From positions 1-52,547 of the forward strand of contig CAIMWE010000051.1 of assembly GCA_903845115.1 (NCBI GenBank): DNA of 52,547 nt, given 5' to 3'. Of this stretch, positions 8,906-18,885 are shown piece by piece. The position numbers were made by a program, and so were the translations under genes. This stretch comes from an uncultured Acidobacteriota bacterium (GTDB lineage Bacteria > Acidobacteriota > Thermoanaerobaculia > UBA5066). Each line of letters starts with the position of its first letter. The first letter of the stretch is position 1. The notes beneath the pieces are model-generated. The model made no database searches and was not told where the DNA came from. It saw nothing but the letters and a program-made list of their open reading frames with translations.

Positions 8906-9859
8906 TCAGACGAACAGGGACGATACCGACGTTCCCTGGTGGATGCGGTGGATCGCTTCCGCGAGGAGCGGCGCGATCGAGAGGGGGACGAGGACGGGGC
9001 AGCGGACGAGCTTCTCGTCGAGCGGGATCGTGTTCGTGCAGAAGATCCGCTCGATGGGGCTGCCGTTGATCCGCTCGATAGCGGGGCCGGAGAGGACCGC
9101 GTGGACGCAGCCGGCGAACACCCGCTCCGCCCCGGCGTTCTTGAGGGCCTGGACCGTGCTGATGAGGGTCCCGGCCGTGTCGATGATGTCGTCTACCACG
9201 ATGACGTTGCGGCCCCTCACGTCGCCGATGACGTGGAGGACCTCCACCTCGTTCTTCCCCTTCCTCCGCTTGTCGACGATGGCGAGGCTGGACCCGAGGC
9301 GCTTGGCGAACGCGCGGGCGCGCTCGACTCCCCCGGCATCGGGGGAGACGACCGTGAGCGGGTCCAGGTTCGAGTCGCGGATGGCGTCCAGGAGGACGGG
9401 GGCCGCGAAGAGGTGGTCGACCGGGATGTTGAAGAAGCCCTGGATCTGGGGGGCGTGCAGGTCGACCGAGAGGATCCGGTCCGCGCCGGACGCGGTGATC
9501 AGGTCGGCGACCAGCTTGGCGGTGATCGGGACCCTCGGCTTGTCCTTCCGGTCCTGGCGGGCGTATCCGTAGTACGGCAGGACCGCCGTCACGCGCGACG
9601 CCGAGGAGCGCTTGAAGGCGTCGAGCATGATGAGGAGCTCCATCAGGTTGGCGTTCGTCGGGGGGCAGGTGGGCTGGACGATGAAGATGTCCCCGCCCCG
9701 GACGTTCTCCTCGATCTGGCAGTAGTTCTCGCCATCCGAGAAGTTGTACAGGGTCACCCGCCCGGCCTCGTTCCCGAGCGTCCGGCAGATCTCCCCCGTC
9801 AGGGCCGGGTGCGCGCGGCCGCCGAAGACCTTGAGCTCGCCGTAGGACAGGCGCTCCAT
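8906..9859 (-). CDS. prs: Ribose-phosphate pyrophosphokinase
   Basis: This enzyme makes PRPP from ribose 5-phosphate and ATP for nucleotide, His and Trp synthesis. The 317-residue class I enzyme shows the flexible ATP loop region RQDRKDKPRVPITAKLVADL (about 96-115), the regulatory-flexible loop region with DKRRKGKN, and the PRPP signature VVDDIIDTAGT (about 218-228). A GTG immediately precedes the ATG; I take the ATG at 9859 because GGGGAG lies seven bases before it. A tRNA-Gln gene lies 40 bases upstream on the same strand. Confidence 0.96.
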   Translation of the reverse strand: MERLSYGELKVFGGRAHPALTGEICRTLGNEAGRVTLYNFSDGENYCQIEENVRGGDIFIVQPTCPPTNANLMELLIMLDAFKRSSASRVTAVLPYYGYARQDRKDKPRVPITAKLVADLITASGADRILSVDLHAPQIQGFFNIPVDHLFAAPVLLDAIRDSNLDPLTVVSPDAGGVERARAFAKRLGSSLAIVDKRRKGKNEVEVLHVIGDVRGRNVIVVDDIIDTAGTLISTVQALKNAGAERVFAGCVHAVLSGPAIERINGSPIERIFCTNTIPLDEKLVRCPVLVPLSIAPLLAEAIHRIHQGTSVSSLFV

Positions 9860-9899
9860 CACCGCTCCCCTGTCAGGAGTTCCGCACGCCGGACGGAGC

Positions 9900-9974
9900 T
9901 GGCTGGGGAGGGAGGATTCGAACCTCCGATAGGCAGTTCCAAAGACTGCTGACTTACCACTTGTCGACTCCCCA
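9900..9974 (-). tRNA. tRNA-Gln(TTG)
   Basis: Read on the minus strand, a 7-bp acceptor stem TGGGGAG/CTCCCCA encloses a D-arm, an anticodon loop CTTTGGA (anticodon TTG at 9940-9942) and a T-arm GGAGGTTCGAATCCTCC. It ends in an encoded GCCA, giving 75 nt. It lies 23 bases after ispE and before prs, all on one strand, so it is probably processed from a longer ispE-prs transcript. The same ispE-tRNA-Gln-prs placement is known in proteobacteria. Confidence 0.95.
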
Positions 9975-9997
9975 GCGGGTCCCGATCCCGCTGATTT

Positions 9998-10906
9998 TCA
10001 TCGAATCCCTCTCGAGCCGGCCACCGGCATCGCCCTGCGGGAGAACTCCCCACGACCCACCGATCTCGCGCACGCGGTCCGGACGCCTGGATGCCCCCGC
10101 TCGATCTCCCGCCCCGCGGCGGCCGCCGAGAGGCGGTCCGGAAAGACTCCGAAGAGCGTCGAGCCGCTTCCCGAAAGACGCGCCTGCGTCGCCCCGGCCT
10201 CCGTGAGCGCGTTCCGCAAAACCGCCAGTTCCCCTCTGAGGCGCTCGGCCGCCCCTTCCAGATCGTTCCGGTCCGGAAAAGAGTCCGGACCGGAACCGCG
10301 AAGGTTACGGGCGCACTCCGGGTCTGTCAATTCCGGCGAGTCGGGCAATGCCGGCGCGCCCAGGGTCCGGAAGACCTCCGCGGTCGGGATGGGCCAGGGC
10401 GGGAAGATCAGGAGGAGGTGAGCCGGCCCGGCGTCCTCCAGGGGGGTGACCCTCTCGCCCCGTCCGGTCCCGCGCGCGGTCCCGCCGAAGAGGAAGAACG
10501 GGACGTCCGACCCCAGGCTGGCCGCGACCGGGACGAGGAGCCCCAGGTCGACCCGCCCCAGCCAGAGGGCCGACAGCCCGAGGAGGGCCGAGGCCCCGTC
10601 CGAGCTGCCGCCGCCCATCCCTCCCCCGGCGGGGATCCTCTTCGCGAGGTGGATCCGGCCGCGCATCGGCTGGTGGGCCGCCTCCGCCAGGGCCCGAGCC
10701 GCCCGGACCACCAGGTTCTCCTCTCCGGAGGGGACCTCGGGATCGTCGCAGCCGAACTCGAAGGTGCCGGACTCCTCGAACGTCAGCGTGTCCGACAGGT
10801 CCACGCTCTGGAACAGCGTATCGAGCTCGTGGAACCCGTCCCGCCGCTTCCCGAGGACGCGGAGGGAGAGGTTGACCTTGGCGAACGCCTCGAGCTGGAA
10901 TCTCAC
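9998..10906 (-). CDS. ispE: 4-diphosphocytidyl-2-C-methyl-D-erythritol kinase
   Basis: IspE phosphorylates CDP-methylerythritol in the MEP pathway to isoprenoid precursors. This is a GHMP-kinase fold: the N-terminal AFAKVNLSLRVLGKRRDGFHEL motif (residues 8-28), the glycine-rich ATP loop PAGGGMGGGSSDGASALL (about 92-109), and the C-terminal LSGSGSTLFGVF. Length (302) is normal. The start is GTG, five bases after the stop of the LolB-like lipoprotein gene, so the two are probably translationally coupled. The last 25 or so residues are poorly conserved and run up to the tRNA-Gln gene. Confidence 0.93.
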   Translation of the reverse strand: MRFQLEAFAKVNLSLRVLGKRRDGFHELDTLFQSVDLSDTLTFEESGTFEFGCDDPEVPSGEENLVVRAARALAEAAHQPMRGRIHLAKRIPAGGGMGGGSSDGASALLGLSALWLGRVDLGLLVPVAASLGSDVPFFLFGGTARGTGRGERVTPLEDAGPAHLLLIFPPWPIPTAEVFRTLGAPALPDSPELTDPECARNLRGSGPDSFPDRNDLEGAAERLRGELAVLRNALTEAGATQARLSGSGSTLFGVFPDRLSAAAAGREIERGHPGVRTACARSVGRGEFSRRAMPVAGSRGIR

Positions 10907-10910
10907 CGGA

Positions 10911-11579
10911 TCACTCCGCCCCGACCGGACCCGGCTCCTGGACCGGCCAGTCGCCGGCCGCCTCCAGCTTCAGGACGGCGCGCCCCTTGCGGCTCTTCAC
11001 CTCGATCCGGGCCGGAACCTCGTCCCCCGGCCCCAGCATCACCTGGACCCCGCCCGGGAACCCCATCGCGATGACCCGCCCGGACGGCCCCAGCACCGCT
11101 TCCCGGCCGTCCCCGTCCAGAAGGAGCCGGTAGGAGACCCCGTCTCCCTCCACCGCCGGCGCCGACCCGGGGCACTCGGGCGCGCCGAGCAGGACCGAGA
11201 GCGCGTCCGAGTCGATCAGCCGGGACGAGAGGGCAGACGCGAGGCCTCCCGGCGACGCGGCGCCCCGTTCCAGGGAGCCCTCGCCCACCTGCCCCGCCAT
11301 CGGGAGTGACGTCCGCCAGAGCAGCCGCCGACCGTCCCAGAAGAGGGAGAGGAAGCCGCGCTGGACCGCTCCGACCACCGGCGACACCTCGACGGCGTAG
11401 AGGGCCTTCAGCCTTCGGGGGGCCCACGCTTTCCGGCAGGCTTCCGAGAGCCGCTCCCGGGCCGCCGCGGCCGCCTCGGGAGCGGCCGGGGAATAGGAGG
11501 GCCCCGAGGAGCAGGAAATTCCGAGCGCCGCGACGATCAGCGCCGTCGCCGCCGCTCCGGCACGGCCCGCCCGGATCAC
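10911..11579 (-). CDS. LolB-like outer-membrane lipoprotein (positional)
   Basis: A 222-residue lipoprotein: an N-terminal basic/hydrophobic signal with lipobox LGISC (acylated C23), then a mature domain beginning with a helical segment (EACRKAWAPRRLKALYAVEV). A beta-rich region follows with FLSLFWDGRRLLWRTSLP, YRLLLDGDGREAVL and a final IEVKSRKGRAVLKLE strand pair. This layout resembles LolB/LppX-type barrels that receive lipoproteins at the outer membrane. The neighbourhood, a TPR gene upstream and ispE-tRNA-Gln-prs downstream, is exactly that of proteobacterial lolB. Sequence similarity alone would not convince me, so LolB is inference from context plus fold. The start is GTG overlapping the TPR gene stop (GTGA). 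Confidence 0.6.
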   Translation of the reverse strand: MIRAGRAGAAATALIVAALGISCSSGPSYSPAAPEAAAAARERLSEACRKAWAPRRLKALYAVEVSPVVGAVQRGFLSLFWDGRRLLWRTSLPMAGQVGEGSLERGAASPGGLASALSSRLIDSDALSVLLGAPECPGSAPAVEGDGVSYRLLLDGDGREAVLGPSGRVIAMGFPGGVQVMLGPGDEVPARIEVKSRKGRAVLKLEAAGDWPVQEPGPVGAE

Positions 11580-13555
11580 TTCGGGCCGGACCCGCCGCCC
11601 TCGGCCTTCCGGAGCTTCTCCTCGATCTTCTTGCCGCCGTCCTCGGGCTTCATCGTCAGCGCCTTCTTCCAGAGCTCCCGCGCCCTGGCCACGTCGCCCT
11701 TCTTGATGGCGACGTCTCCGAGGTGGTCCATGATCGTCGAGTCGTCGGGCGTCAGCACCGCCGCCTCGTTCAGGAACTTCTCGGCCTCGTCGGGCCGGTC
11801 GAGCCTGTAGAGGACCCATCCGAGGGAGTCGAGGTAGGCGCCGTTCCCGGGGTCCAGGTCCACCGCCTTCTGGATCATCGCCCGCGCCTTCTCGAGGTTC
11901 TCTCCGCGGTCCGCCCAGTAGTAGCCGAGGTAGTTCAGGGACGCCGCGTGGTCCGGCTTCACCTTCAGGAGGCGCTCGAAGACACCGACGGCTTCGTCGC
12001 CCTTGTGATCCCGCTCGAGCGACGCCGCCAGCCTGAAGAGGAGGTCCGGGTCCTCGGGGTACTTCACGAGCGCCGCCTTCGCGACCGCGGCCGCCCGGTC
12101 GAACCTCTCGATCCTCTGCCACGTGTCGGCCGCGAGGAGCGCCCCGGGCCGGTCCTGGTCCGCCAGGTCGGCCAGGATCTTCTCGCCCTCCCGGACCTCC
12201 GCGGCCTCCTTCGACTTGAGGAGGAACTCCGCGAGCGTGGAGAGGATCACCGGGGAAGGATTCCCGGCCTTCACCGCCTTCCGCGCGATCCGGAGGCCCT
12301 CGGCGTCGTCGTTCTCGTCCCGGGCGATCTGGATCAGGAGGTTGAAGGCCTGCACGTTGGCGCCCGACGGACCCGACGCCTCGAGATACGGGGTGACCAG
12401 GGCGCGCGCCGAGCGGTAGTCCTTCCGGAGATAGGCGGCGTAGGCCAGCTGGGCGTCCACCTGCACGAGACCCTCGGGCCCGACCTTCCGCACCACGAGG
12501 CCCGCCCGAAGCTCCTTCAGGATCTTCACCGCCTCGTCGATCTTCCGCGCCTCCAGGAGGAACAGGGCCCGGCGGAACGGAACGTCCGGGTCGTCGGGGT
12601 CCAGCTCCTGGAGCTTCTTCAGGACCTCCCCGGCCTGCTCCGGACGGTTGGTCTCGGTCAGGAGCGCGGCATAGTTGCGGAGAGCGTCCCGGTTCTGAGG
12701 ATCGGCCTTGAGCACTTCGGCCAGCACCTTCTCGGCTTCCGAGAATCTCCTGGCCCGGACGAGGAGAAGCCCGTACTGGGTCTTCAGCGCGACGTTGTTG
12801 GGGTGCTTCCGCAGGTACGCGTCGACGAGCGACGCCGCCTTGTCGATCTGGCGGGACTTCTCGTAGACGCGGAGGAGCGCGAACGAGACGGCCGGGTTGT
12901 CCGGATCCTGCCGGAGGAGGAAGAGATAGACGTCCTCGGCCTCGCCGTACCTCCCCGCCCTCTCCAGCGCCTCGCCGTAGAGGAGCGGGATCGAGCTCCC
13001 CCTCCCCTTCTCCAGGACCCTCTCCAGCACCGTCACGGCCTCGGCGGGCCGGTCCAGCCTCAGGAGGGCCTGAGCGAGGGCGGCCGAGCCGACCGGGTCC
13101 ATCGGCATCGCGTCGTTCGCCTTCTTCAGCTCCGAGGCCGCCTCCTCCAGGGCCTCCTTGTCCTTCCCGGAGGCGAGGAGGATCTGCCCGAGCGCTCGGT
13201 GGGCCGCCGCGTTGTCAGGGATGAGGACCACCGCCTTGCGGGCCTGCGTCTCGGCTTCCGGGAGGATCTGCACCTCCCGCAGGGCTTCCGCGTACTCGCG
13301 GCGAAGGTGCCCGTCCTCCGGATCGAGGTCGACCGCCTTCCGAAACTCCTTCAGGGCCTCCGTGTACTCCCCCTCGCCCACCAGCATCTTGCCACGGAGG
13401 TAGTGCTCCACCGAGTCCCGGCGCGCCGCCTCCTGCTGCGAGAGGGCCACCGGCTGGCCCTCCGCTCCCGGAGGCGCCGCGAGGAGGTCCGGGGCCGCGA
13501 GCGATCCGAGCGCCGCGGCCAGGGAGAAGACGAGCCGAAATGACTTCACAGGCAT
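11576..13555 (-). CDS. Exported tetratricopeptide-repeat protein
   Basis: 659 residues: a signal peptide (about 1-27, ending LLAAPPG), then roughly a dozen TPR units to the C-terminus. Examples are YTEALKEFRKAVDLDPED (about 65), YGEAEDVYLFLLRQDPDN, FSEAEKVLAEVLKADPQN and, near the end, LNYLGYYWADRGENLEKA with YLDSLGWVLYRLDRPDEA. This long TPR type sits directly upstream of lolB in many proteobacteria. It probably acts as a periplasmic scaffold, but no partner is defined by the sequence. The frame stays open far upstream, yet composition there is that of the mutase antisense frame; ATG at 13555 gives the signal peptide. The stop overlaps the LolB-like start by four bases. Confidence 0.85.
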   Translation of the reverse strand: MPVKSFRLVFSLAAALGSLAAPDLLAAPPGAEGQPVALSQQEAARRDSVEHYLRGKMLVGEGEYTEALKEFRKAVDLDPEDGHLRREYAEALREVQILPEAETQARKAVVLIPDNAAAHRALGQILLASGKDKEALEEAASELKKANDAMPMDPVGSAALAQALLRLDRPAEAVTVLERVLEKGRGSSIPLLYGEALERAGRYGEAEDVYLFLLRQDPDNPAVSFALLRVYEKSRQIDKAASLVDAYLRKHPNNVALKTQYGLLLVRARRFSEAEKVLAEVLKADPQNRDALRNYAALLTETNRPEQAGEVLKKLQELDPDDPDVPFRRALFLLEARKIDEAVKILKELRAGLVVRKVGPEGLVQVDAQLAYAAYLRKDYRSARALVTPYLEASGPSGANVQAFNLLIQIARDENDDAEGLRIARKAVKAGNPSPVILSTLAEFLLKSKEAAEVREGEKILADLADQDRPGALLAADTWQRIERFDRAAAVAKAALVKYPEDPDLLFRLAASLERDHKGDEAVGVFERLLKVKPDHAASLNYLGYYWADRGENLEKARAMIQKAVDLDPGNGAYLDSLGWVLYRLDRPDEAEKFLNEAAVLTPDDSTIMDHLGDVAIKKGDVARARELWKKALTMKPEDGGKKIEEKLRKAEGGGSGPK

Positions 13556-13608
13556 CACACCGAGTCTAACCCGCAAGATCCGCGCCGACGTCCGGCCCGC
13601 TCCCCCGT

Positions 13609-15318
<1,710 letters not shown>

Positions 15319-15433
15319 GAGTGTGGATTGTAGGCGAACCGCCTCCCTCCGCCGCGAGTCAACGCGACCCCTGAAAGAGGGGTTTCACTCTCACGAGACC
15401 CTCCGTGAAAGGACCGTACCCGGCGGCGAACGG

Positions 15434-15462
15434 TTGACACCCGTTCCGCACTGTGTGAGAAC
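15434..15462 (+). promoter_or_regulatory. Candidate promoter for the lyase-like gene
   Basis: A consensus -35 TTGACA (15434-15439) is followed after 17 bases by GAGAAC (15457-15462), a weak -10. It lies 55 bases before the start of the HMG-CoA-lyase-like gene in the 198-base divergent spacer. Upstream, TTTCAC (15383-15388) and GTGAAA (15405-15410) form a spaced inverted repeat that could serve either divergent gene. Only the -35 is convincing. Confidence 0.3.
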
Positions 15463-15516
15463 AGCCCGACTCGAAAGAAGGCCCTCCCCGGCGACCGGGG
15501 GGACGGAGCGAAAGAG

Positions 15517-16749
15517 ATGAGCGAAGGCGACACCCCCTCCTCGCCCGTGTCCGGCGACCCTGCCGCCGGGGCGGCAGCCGGAGAAACCCGGGTCGACCCG
15601 GCCGCCGTGGAGGGCCTCCTGGCCGCCGTGCGGGCCCACCCGCTCGGCGTCGACTACCTGATGAACGGCTTCCTGGGGTCGGTCGCCGCCACGTTCGGCG
15701 TCCACGCCTTCGTCGTCGAGGAGGCGAGGCGGCGGGCTCGACCGGGCGACCCGGGACGCCAGGGAACCCCTGCGAGCCTTCCCGGGTCCGTCGTCGCCTG
15801 CGAGTGCTGGGCCAGGGACGGGCTGCAGTCGATGCCCGTGCTCGTCTCCACCGAGCACAAGGTGGAGATGATCGAGAGGATCGTGGACGCCGGCTTTCCG
15901 AAGCTGGAGGTCACGTCGTTCTCGCACCCGAAGCTCCTCCCGCAGTTCGCGGACGCCGAGGAGGTCCTGAAGCGGATCCGCCGGAAGCCCGGCGTCTCCT
16001 ACGTCGTCCTCATGCCGAACACGCGCGGCTTCGACCGGCTCGAGGCCTGCCAGAAGGAAGGGCGCGGCGCCGACGAGATCATCCTCATGATCTCGGCCAG
16101 CGAGCGGCACAACGAGCTCAACTTCCGGATGGCCCACGCCGAGGCGATGGCCGAGCACGCCGCGATCATGAAGCGCGCGCACCCCCTCGGGATCCGGGTG
16201 ATCGGCTGCGCCGGGACGGTCTACGGCTGTCCCGTCGCCGGGGACATCACCACCGCCGAGGTCGCGAAGATCGTCCGGTTCTACCTGGAGGAAGGGGCCC
16301 AGACCATCATGCTGGGCGACACCACGGGGGTGGCGAACCCGCGGCTCGTCAGGGAGCGCGTCGGGGAGCTGATGGCGGCGTTCCCAAAGGCCGAGTTCAT
16401 CGCCCACTTCCACGACACGCGGGGGTCGGGCGTCGCCAACACGCTCGCGATGCTGGAGCTCGGCGTCCGGTACGTCGACTGCTCGGTCGGGGCGATCGGC
16501 GGCCAGCCGGCGACGGGGGCCGCGAAGTACTCGGCCGGGTACACCGGCAACACCTGCAGCGAGGACCTGATCGCCATCCTCTCCGAGATGGGGGTCCGGA
16601 CCGGGATCGACGTGGAGACCCTGATCGACGCCGGCCTCCGGGCCGAGGCGATCCTGGGGCAGAAGCTCCGTTCGAACGTCATCCGCTGCGGTCCGGTCAT
16701 CCACGGGGAGTCGGCGCCGGACAAAGAAGCCGGCGTCAAGCCCGCGTAA
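15517..16749 (+). CDS. HMG-CoA-lyase-like DRE-TIM protein lacking the catalytic Cys
   Basis: This belongs to the DRE-TIM metallolyase family (HMG-CoA lyase branch). A roughly 85-residue N-terminal extension precedes the barrel. Metal and substrate motifs are intact: RDGLQ, EVTSFSHPKLLPQFADAEEV, HFHDTRG with both metal-binding His, and TGN near the end. The family's catalytic cysteine in GGCPYA is replaced: here the loop reads GGQPATGA (Q330) and is about eight residues longer before TGN. Ordinary HMG-CoA cleavage is therefore doubtful; a related aldol cleavage or condensation on another acyl-CoA is possible. Its position, divergent from an acyl-CoA mutase with an isobutyryl-type active site, suggests a shared branched-acyl-CoA route. 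GAAAGAG precedes the ATG. Confidence 0.85.
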   Translation: MSEGDTPSSPVSGDPAAGAAAGETRVDPAAVEGLLAAVRAHPLGVDYLMNGFLGSVAATFGVHAFVVEEARRRARPGDPGRQGTPASLPGSVVACECWARDGLQSMPVLVSTEHKVEMIERIVDAGFPKLEVTSFSHPKLLPQFADAEEVLKRIRRKPGVSYVVLMPNTRGFDRLEACQKEGRGADEIILMISASERHNELNFRMAHAEAMAEHAAIMKRAHPLGIRVIGCAGTVYGCPVAGDITTAEVAKIVRFYLEEGAQTIMLGDTTGVANPRLVRERVGELMAAFPKAEFIAHFHDTRGSGVANTLAMLELGVRYVDCSVGAIGGQPATGAAKYSAGYTGNTCSEDLIAILSEMGVRTGIDVETLIDAGLRAEAILGQKLRSNVIRCGPVIHGESAPDKEAGVKPA

Positions 16750-16776
16750 CAGGCCGTCGCCGCCCCATTCCTCCCG

Positions 16777-18021
16777 TCAGAACGGGCGGAACTGCCGGGC
16801 CAGGAGGTCGCGGACGGCCGGCGGCCGCCTCAGGAGCGCGATCCGTCCCTCCCGGACGCCGACCTCGGCCGGCCACTCGTGGGAGAGGAAGAGCGGCATC
16901 GACTCGGTGTACCCGTAGGCGCCCGCGTTCTCGACGGAGAGGAGGTCTCCAGCCAGGGGAACCGGCATCCGCGTCGACGGGTGGAGGAGGTCGACGCTCG
17001 TGCAGAGCGGACCGGCCACGGTGCACTTCCTCGACGGGCCGGGGCGCGGGACGACGGCCCTGACCCGGTGCGGCGTCCCGATCAGGGCCGGCCGGAGGAG
17101 GTGGTGGACCCCTCCGTCGACGAGGGCGTAGAGCCGTCCGCGGCTCGCCTTGGTGCCGACGACCCGGACGACGTACTCCCCCGCCCCGGCCACGAGAAAC
17201 CGCCCGGGCTCGAAGACGAGCCGGGTCTTCTCCAGGCGGGCGACGCGGGCCACGTTCGAGGCGAGGCGCGCGAGGCCGCGGCCCAGGACCTTCAGGTCGA
17301 GGGGCTTCTCGCCGTCCTGGTACGGCACCCCGAGGCCCCCGCCGAAGTCGACGACCCGGAGCGGGACGTCGTAGCGGCGGGAGAGCGTCGCCGCGAGCTC
17401 CAGGACGCGCCGCGCGTTCTCGACCAGAGCCCGGGCGTCGAGGACGTTCGACGCGTTGAAGACCTGGAATCCCCCGATCGAGAGGTGAGGGAAGCGGGCG
17501 CGGTCCCGGAGGGCCCGCCGCGCCGACGGGAGGTCGAAGCCGAACTTCTTGGCTCCCGGACCGCCGATGATCGCCGTCCTCTCCTCGATTCCCCACTCCG
17601 GATTGAGGCGGAGACCGACCCGGACGCTGCGGCCCAGCCGGGCGGCGATCGCCTCCATCCGCTCCAGCTCCTCCGGACCCTCCGCGTGGATCTGCCCCAC
17701 CCCGGCGCCGATCAGCGCCTCGAGGTCCGCGTCGCTCTTCGACGGTCCGGTCGCCAGCAGGCGGGCCGCCGGAAACCCCGCCTTCCGGGCCGTTCGCAGC
17801 TCGCCCCGGGACGCCACGTCCGCCCCGATGCCGGTGCGGGCGAGGACGGTCAGGAGGCCGAGCGACGGGTTCGCCTTCACCGCGTACGCGATCTCGAAAC
17901 GGGGACCGACGGTCTCCCGGAGCGCCGCGACGCGGGACTCCACCGCGCCGAAGTCGTAGACGTAAAACGGGGTCCCGAATCGCTCCGCGATCTCCGCGAG
18001 GACCTTGGAGGGAAGGCTCAT
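16777..18021 (-). CDS. lysA: Diaminopimelate decarboxylase (atypical subclass)
   Basis: This is a fold-type III PLP decarboxylase of 414 residues. The PLP lysine is K49 in YAVKAN; GGGLGVPY and EPGRFLV bind the cofactor phosphate. Operon context (asd, lysC, dapB, dapA, dapD) makes meso-DAP to lysine the likely reaction. The active-site motifs are unusual: GPLCTSVDLL replaces the usual GPxCESGDxx, and GAYGYTESM followed by FLSH and PAEV replaces the usual GAYxxxMxSxYN ending. Both resemble the exosortase-associated or siderophore-associated decarboxylase branch, so substrate choice deserves a test. A GAGGTGA Shine-Dalgarno precedes the ATG. It ends convergently 27 bases from the lyase-like gene. 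Confidence 0.86.
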   Translation of the reverse strand: MSLPSKVLAEIAERFGTPFYVYDFGAVESRVAALRETVGPRFEIAYAVKANPSLGLLTVLARTGIGADVASRGELRTARKAGFPAARLLATGPSKSDADLEALIGAGVGQIHAEGPEELERMEAIAARLGRSVRVGLRLNPEWGIEERTAIIGGPGAKKFGFDLPSARRALRDRARFPHLSIGGFQVFNASNVLDARALVENARRVLELAATLSRRYDVPLRVVDFGGGLGVPYQDGEKPLDLKVLGRGLARLASNVARVARLEKTRLVFEPGRFLVAGAGEYVVRVVGTKASRGRLYALVDGGVHHLLRPALIGTPHRVRAVVPRPGPSRKCTVAGPLCTSVDLLHPSTRMPVPLAGDLLSVENAGAYGYTESMPLFLSHEWPAEVGVREGRIALLRRPPAVRDLLARQFRPF

Positions 18022-18043
18022 CGGCGGTCCCGTCTCACCTCAG

Positions 18044-18147
18044 CGCTCCTTCCAAGGCGGTCGCTTCCCGGGGGGCACGTTTCCTTGTGCTCCCCGGACC
18101 CCCCACGCCGTGAATATTCCTCAACGCAACGCTCCTTCCAAGGCGGT
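18044..18147 (-). repeat. 18-bp direct repeat flanking the dapD-lysA gap, with hairpin
   Basis: The 18-mer CGCTCCTTCCAAGGCGGT (plus strand) occurs at 18044-18061 and 18130-18147, offset 86 bases. On the coding strand both copies encode TALEGALR followed by a stop: one is the real end of dapD, the other lies just before lysA in a different frame and uses different codons for the last two residues. Between them, 18070-18078 and 18087-18095 form a hairpin with one mismatch. This could be a relic of a small duplication or gene-end rearrangement. The AAGGAGCG in the copy nearer lysA could also aid ribosome binding. Confidence 0.7.
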
Positions 18148-18885
18148 TTTTGCATCCGTCTTCGCGTCGCGGTACTTGATGATCACCGGAGCCGCGAGCG
18201 AGATCCCCCGCTCCGCCGCCCACTTGCCCGGGGCCGGCCGGCTTCCCGGCACCACCACCGCCCCCTCGGGGATCTCCAGCGGCTGTCCGGGAACGCCCCT
18301 GAGCTCCCGCTCGTTCGGGAGGTCGAAGACCACCGTCGACGCCGTCAGGATCGTCCCCGAGGCGAGGACCGCGCGCCGCCGGACGAGGACTCCCTCGTAG
18401 ATCCCGCAGCCGCCGCCGACGAAGACGTCGTCCTCGATCACGACGGGACGGGCCCCGATCGGTTCGAGGACGCCGCCCACCTGAGCGGCGGCCGAGAGGT
18501 GGACCCGCTTGCCGACCTGGGCGCACGAGCCGACCAGCGCGTGGCTGTCGATCATCGTCCCCTCGTCGACGTAGGCGCCGACGTTCACGTACGCCGGCGG
18601 CATCACCACGACCCCCCTGGCGAGGAAGGCGCCGCGGCGGATCGTGCTCCCGCCCGGGACGACGCGCACCCCGTCCGGCAGCGAGCGCGGCGGGAGCGTG
18701 TCGCGGTCGCGGAAGCGGAAGATCCCGTCGCCGCTCTCCTGGTCGACCCCGAGGCGGAAGGCGAGGAGGATCCCCTCCTTCACCGCCGCGTTCGGGAGCC
18801 AGGTCCCCGACGCGTCCGGCGCCGCCGCCCTGACCTCGCCGCGCTCCAGCGCTCCGAGGAGGGCGAGGACCTCGTCGCGGTTCAT
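18121..18885 (-). CDS. dapD: 2,3,4,5-tetrahydropyridine-2,6-dicarboxylate N-succinyltransferase
   Basis: DapD transfers succinyl from succinyl-CoA to tetrahydrodipicolinate, committing the succinylase branch of DAP synthesis. The left-handed beta-helix core is clear: VVVMPPAYVNVGAYVDEGTM, IDSHALVGSCAQVGKRVHLS, AAQVGGVLEP and EDDVFVGGGCGIYEGV, followed by the C-terminal IPEGAVVVPGSRP strand region. At 254 residues it is slightly shorter than the E. coli enzyme (274). The N-terminal helical domain is reduced. ATG at 18885 overlaps the dapA stop (ATGA). DapC/ArgD and DapE, needed downstream, are not in this window. Confidence 0.93.
   Translation of the reverse strand: MNRDEVLALLGALERGEVRAAAPDASGTWLPNAAVKEGILLAFRLGVDQESGDGIFRFRDRDTLPPRSLPDGVRVVPGGSTIRRGAFLARGVVVMPPAYVNVGAYVDEGTMIDSHALVGSCAQVGKRVHLSAAAQVGGVLEPIGARPVVIEDDVFVGGGCGIYEGVLVRRRAVLASGTILTASTVVFDLPNERELRGVPGQPLEIPEGAVVVPGSRPAPGKWAAERGISLAAPVIIKYRDAKTDAKTALEGALR

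Noticed and set aside
15319-15516. Cobalamin riboswitch in the spacer next to the B12-dependent mutase
   Set aside because: No B12 box or surrounding conserved core is visible.
18035-18120. dapD frameshift with a longer true C-terminus
   Set aside because: dapD already ends normally at 18121 and its fold is complete; the downstream copy lies in another frame.
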